Origin: Candidatus Poribacteria bacterium
GTDB taxonomy: Bacteria > Poribacteria > WGA-4E > PCPOR2b
Reading direction: 5' to 3'
Assembly (NCBI GenBank): GCA_022822005.1
Contig: JAJECO010000066.1
Location: 1-53,240, forward strand
DNA: 53,240 nucleotides
The notes below the pieces were generated by a model. The model was given only the letters and a program-made list of their open reading frames with translations, ran no database searches and was not told where the DNA came from. The position numbers and the translations under genes were made by a program. This document shows positions 52,969 to 53,240 of this stretch, piece by piece. The number at the start of each line of letters is the position of its first letter. Position 1 is the stretch's first letter.

Positions 52969-53240
52969 TTATTGATTGGCTTGTTTGAACCATCCCCAAC
53001 TCGTAAACTTCTTGCCTGCGGGGGAAACCGAAAAAGGGGAGTTCAACCATGCAGGACTATAGTCAGCACCCGGATTATTGGTGAGGTTTTGCGGATTGCC
53101 TCCATCGGCATCCATCACGTAGATTTCAACGTTTCCATCCCTATCAGACTCGAAAACAATGCGTTGACTATCGGGTGACCATGAGGGTTGCCCTTCATAA
53201 GCACGATTTTCAGTGAGTCTTTGTTCATTCCTCCCATCGG
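52969..53240 (-). CDS. TolB-like propeller protein (partial, N-terminus outside window)
   Basis: The reverse strand reads on from the window edge to a stop at 52969-52971 and carries one TolB repeat (QPSWSPDSQRIVFESDRDGN, EIYVMDADGGNPQNLTNNPG) and the tail PAGKKFTSWGWFKQANQ, close to the tail PAGKALTTWAWLKQTQ of the neighbouring gene. The two genes are tandem paralogues. Only about 90 residues are visible, so the N-terminus, signal peptide and repeat count are unknown. Confidence 0.85.
   Translation of the reverse strand, partial: DGRNEQRLTENRAYEGQPSWSPDSQRIVFESDRDGNVEIYVMDADGGNPQNLTNNPGADYSPAWLNSPFSVSPAGKKFTSWGWFKQANQ

Overview
The window looks like a chromosomal segment of an uncultivated Gram-negative bacterium, most like Candidatus Poribacteria or a related group. 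This is an inference from gene content. Seen here are PhyH-type dioxygenases, several TIM-barrel sugar isomerase-like enzymes, paired Gfo/Idh/MocA oxidoreductases, TolB/WD40/YCF48 propeller proteins, a dockerin-type protein with a sorting domain, an FGE-fold lipoprotein and many short intergenic inverted-repeat elements. Outer-membrane export genes (TolC, membrane-fusion protein, RND pump) support a diderm envelope. No phage, CRISPR array or intact transposase was found.

From 1 to about 17.9 kb everything reads on the minus strand. The left edge is a translation locus: tRNA-Thr(TGT), Tyr(GTA), Gly(TCC), Thr(GGT), rpmG and tRNA-Trp(CCA), led by a perfect-consensus promoter. It keeps the thrU-tyrU-glyT-thrT order of the E. 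coli tufB operon but has no tuf. Next come a TPR protein, two PhyH dioxygenases, a family-5 solute-binding protein overlapping a membrane/coiled-coil protein, an amidohydrolase, a CPBP protease, a broken AAA ATPase, a large 14-repeat WD40 surface protein, comEC, a sugar isomerase-like gene and an ECF sigma factor. The gaps between 6 and 16.3 kb are full of repeat relics.

At 18.1 kb transcription diverges. From 18.2 to 26.8 kb lies a plus-strand catabolic cluster: a ThDP enzyme, a D-2-hydroxyacid dehydrogenase, a DUF3604 protein, a fold-III PLP enzyme and two mannonate-dehydratase-like proteins. Together they suggest breakdown of a sugar acid or hydroxy(amino) acid. PgeF, a GNAT protein, a small EamA transporter, an RND pump, a probable RelE-type toxin-antitoxin pair and RecD2 follow.

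From 35.3 to 44.5 kb are cell-surface genes: a YCF48/BNR propeller, a PEGA-FGE lipoprotein, a TPR-TolB lipoprotein, TolC, a PlsC-like acyltransferase and a membrane-fusion protein. From 44.8 to 51.8 kb is a second metabolic block: a sugar isomerase-like protein, cupin, TrpF, DUF1232 protein, amidohydrolase, two Gfo/Idh/MocA oxidoreductases and a divergent M19 protein. The right edge holds two tandem TolB-like genes, the last one cut by the window.

The most unusual feature is a family of elements of about 195 bp with imperfect terminal inverted repeats. All three copies end 12-27 bp from a start codon, so their ends form the 5' leader of comEC, a mannonate-dehydratase-like gene and a cupin gene. 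One copy is itself interrupted by a second repeat family. Other leads are a PhyH protein with no HxD/E metal motif, an M19 homologue missing several metal ligands and an FGE-fold protein without the catalytic cysteines. All calls were made by eye from sequence; no search was run.
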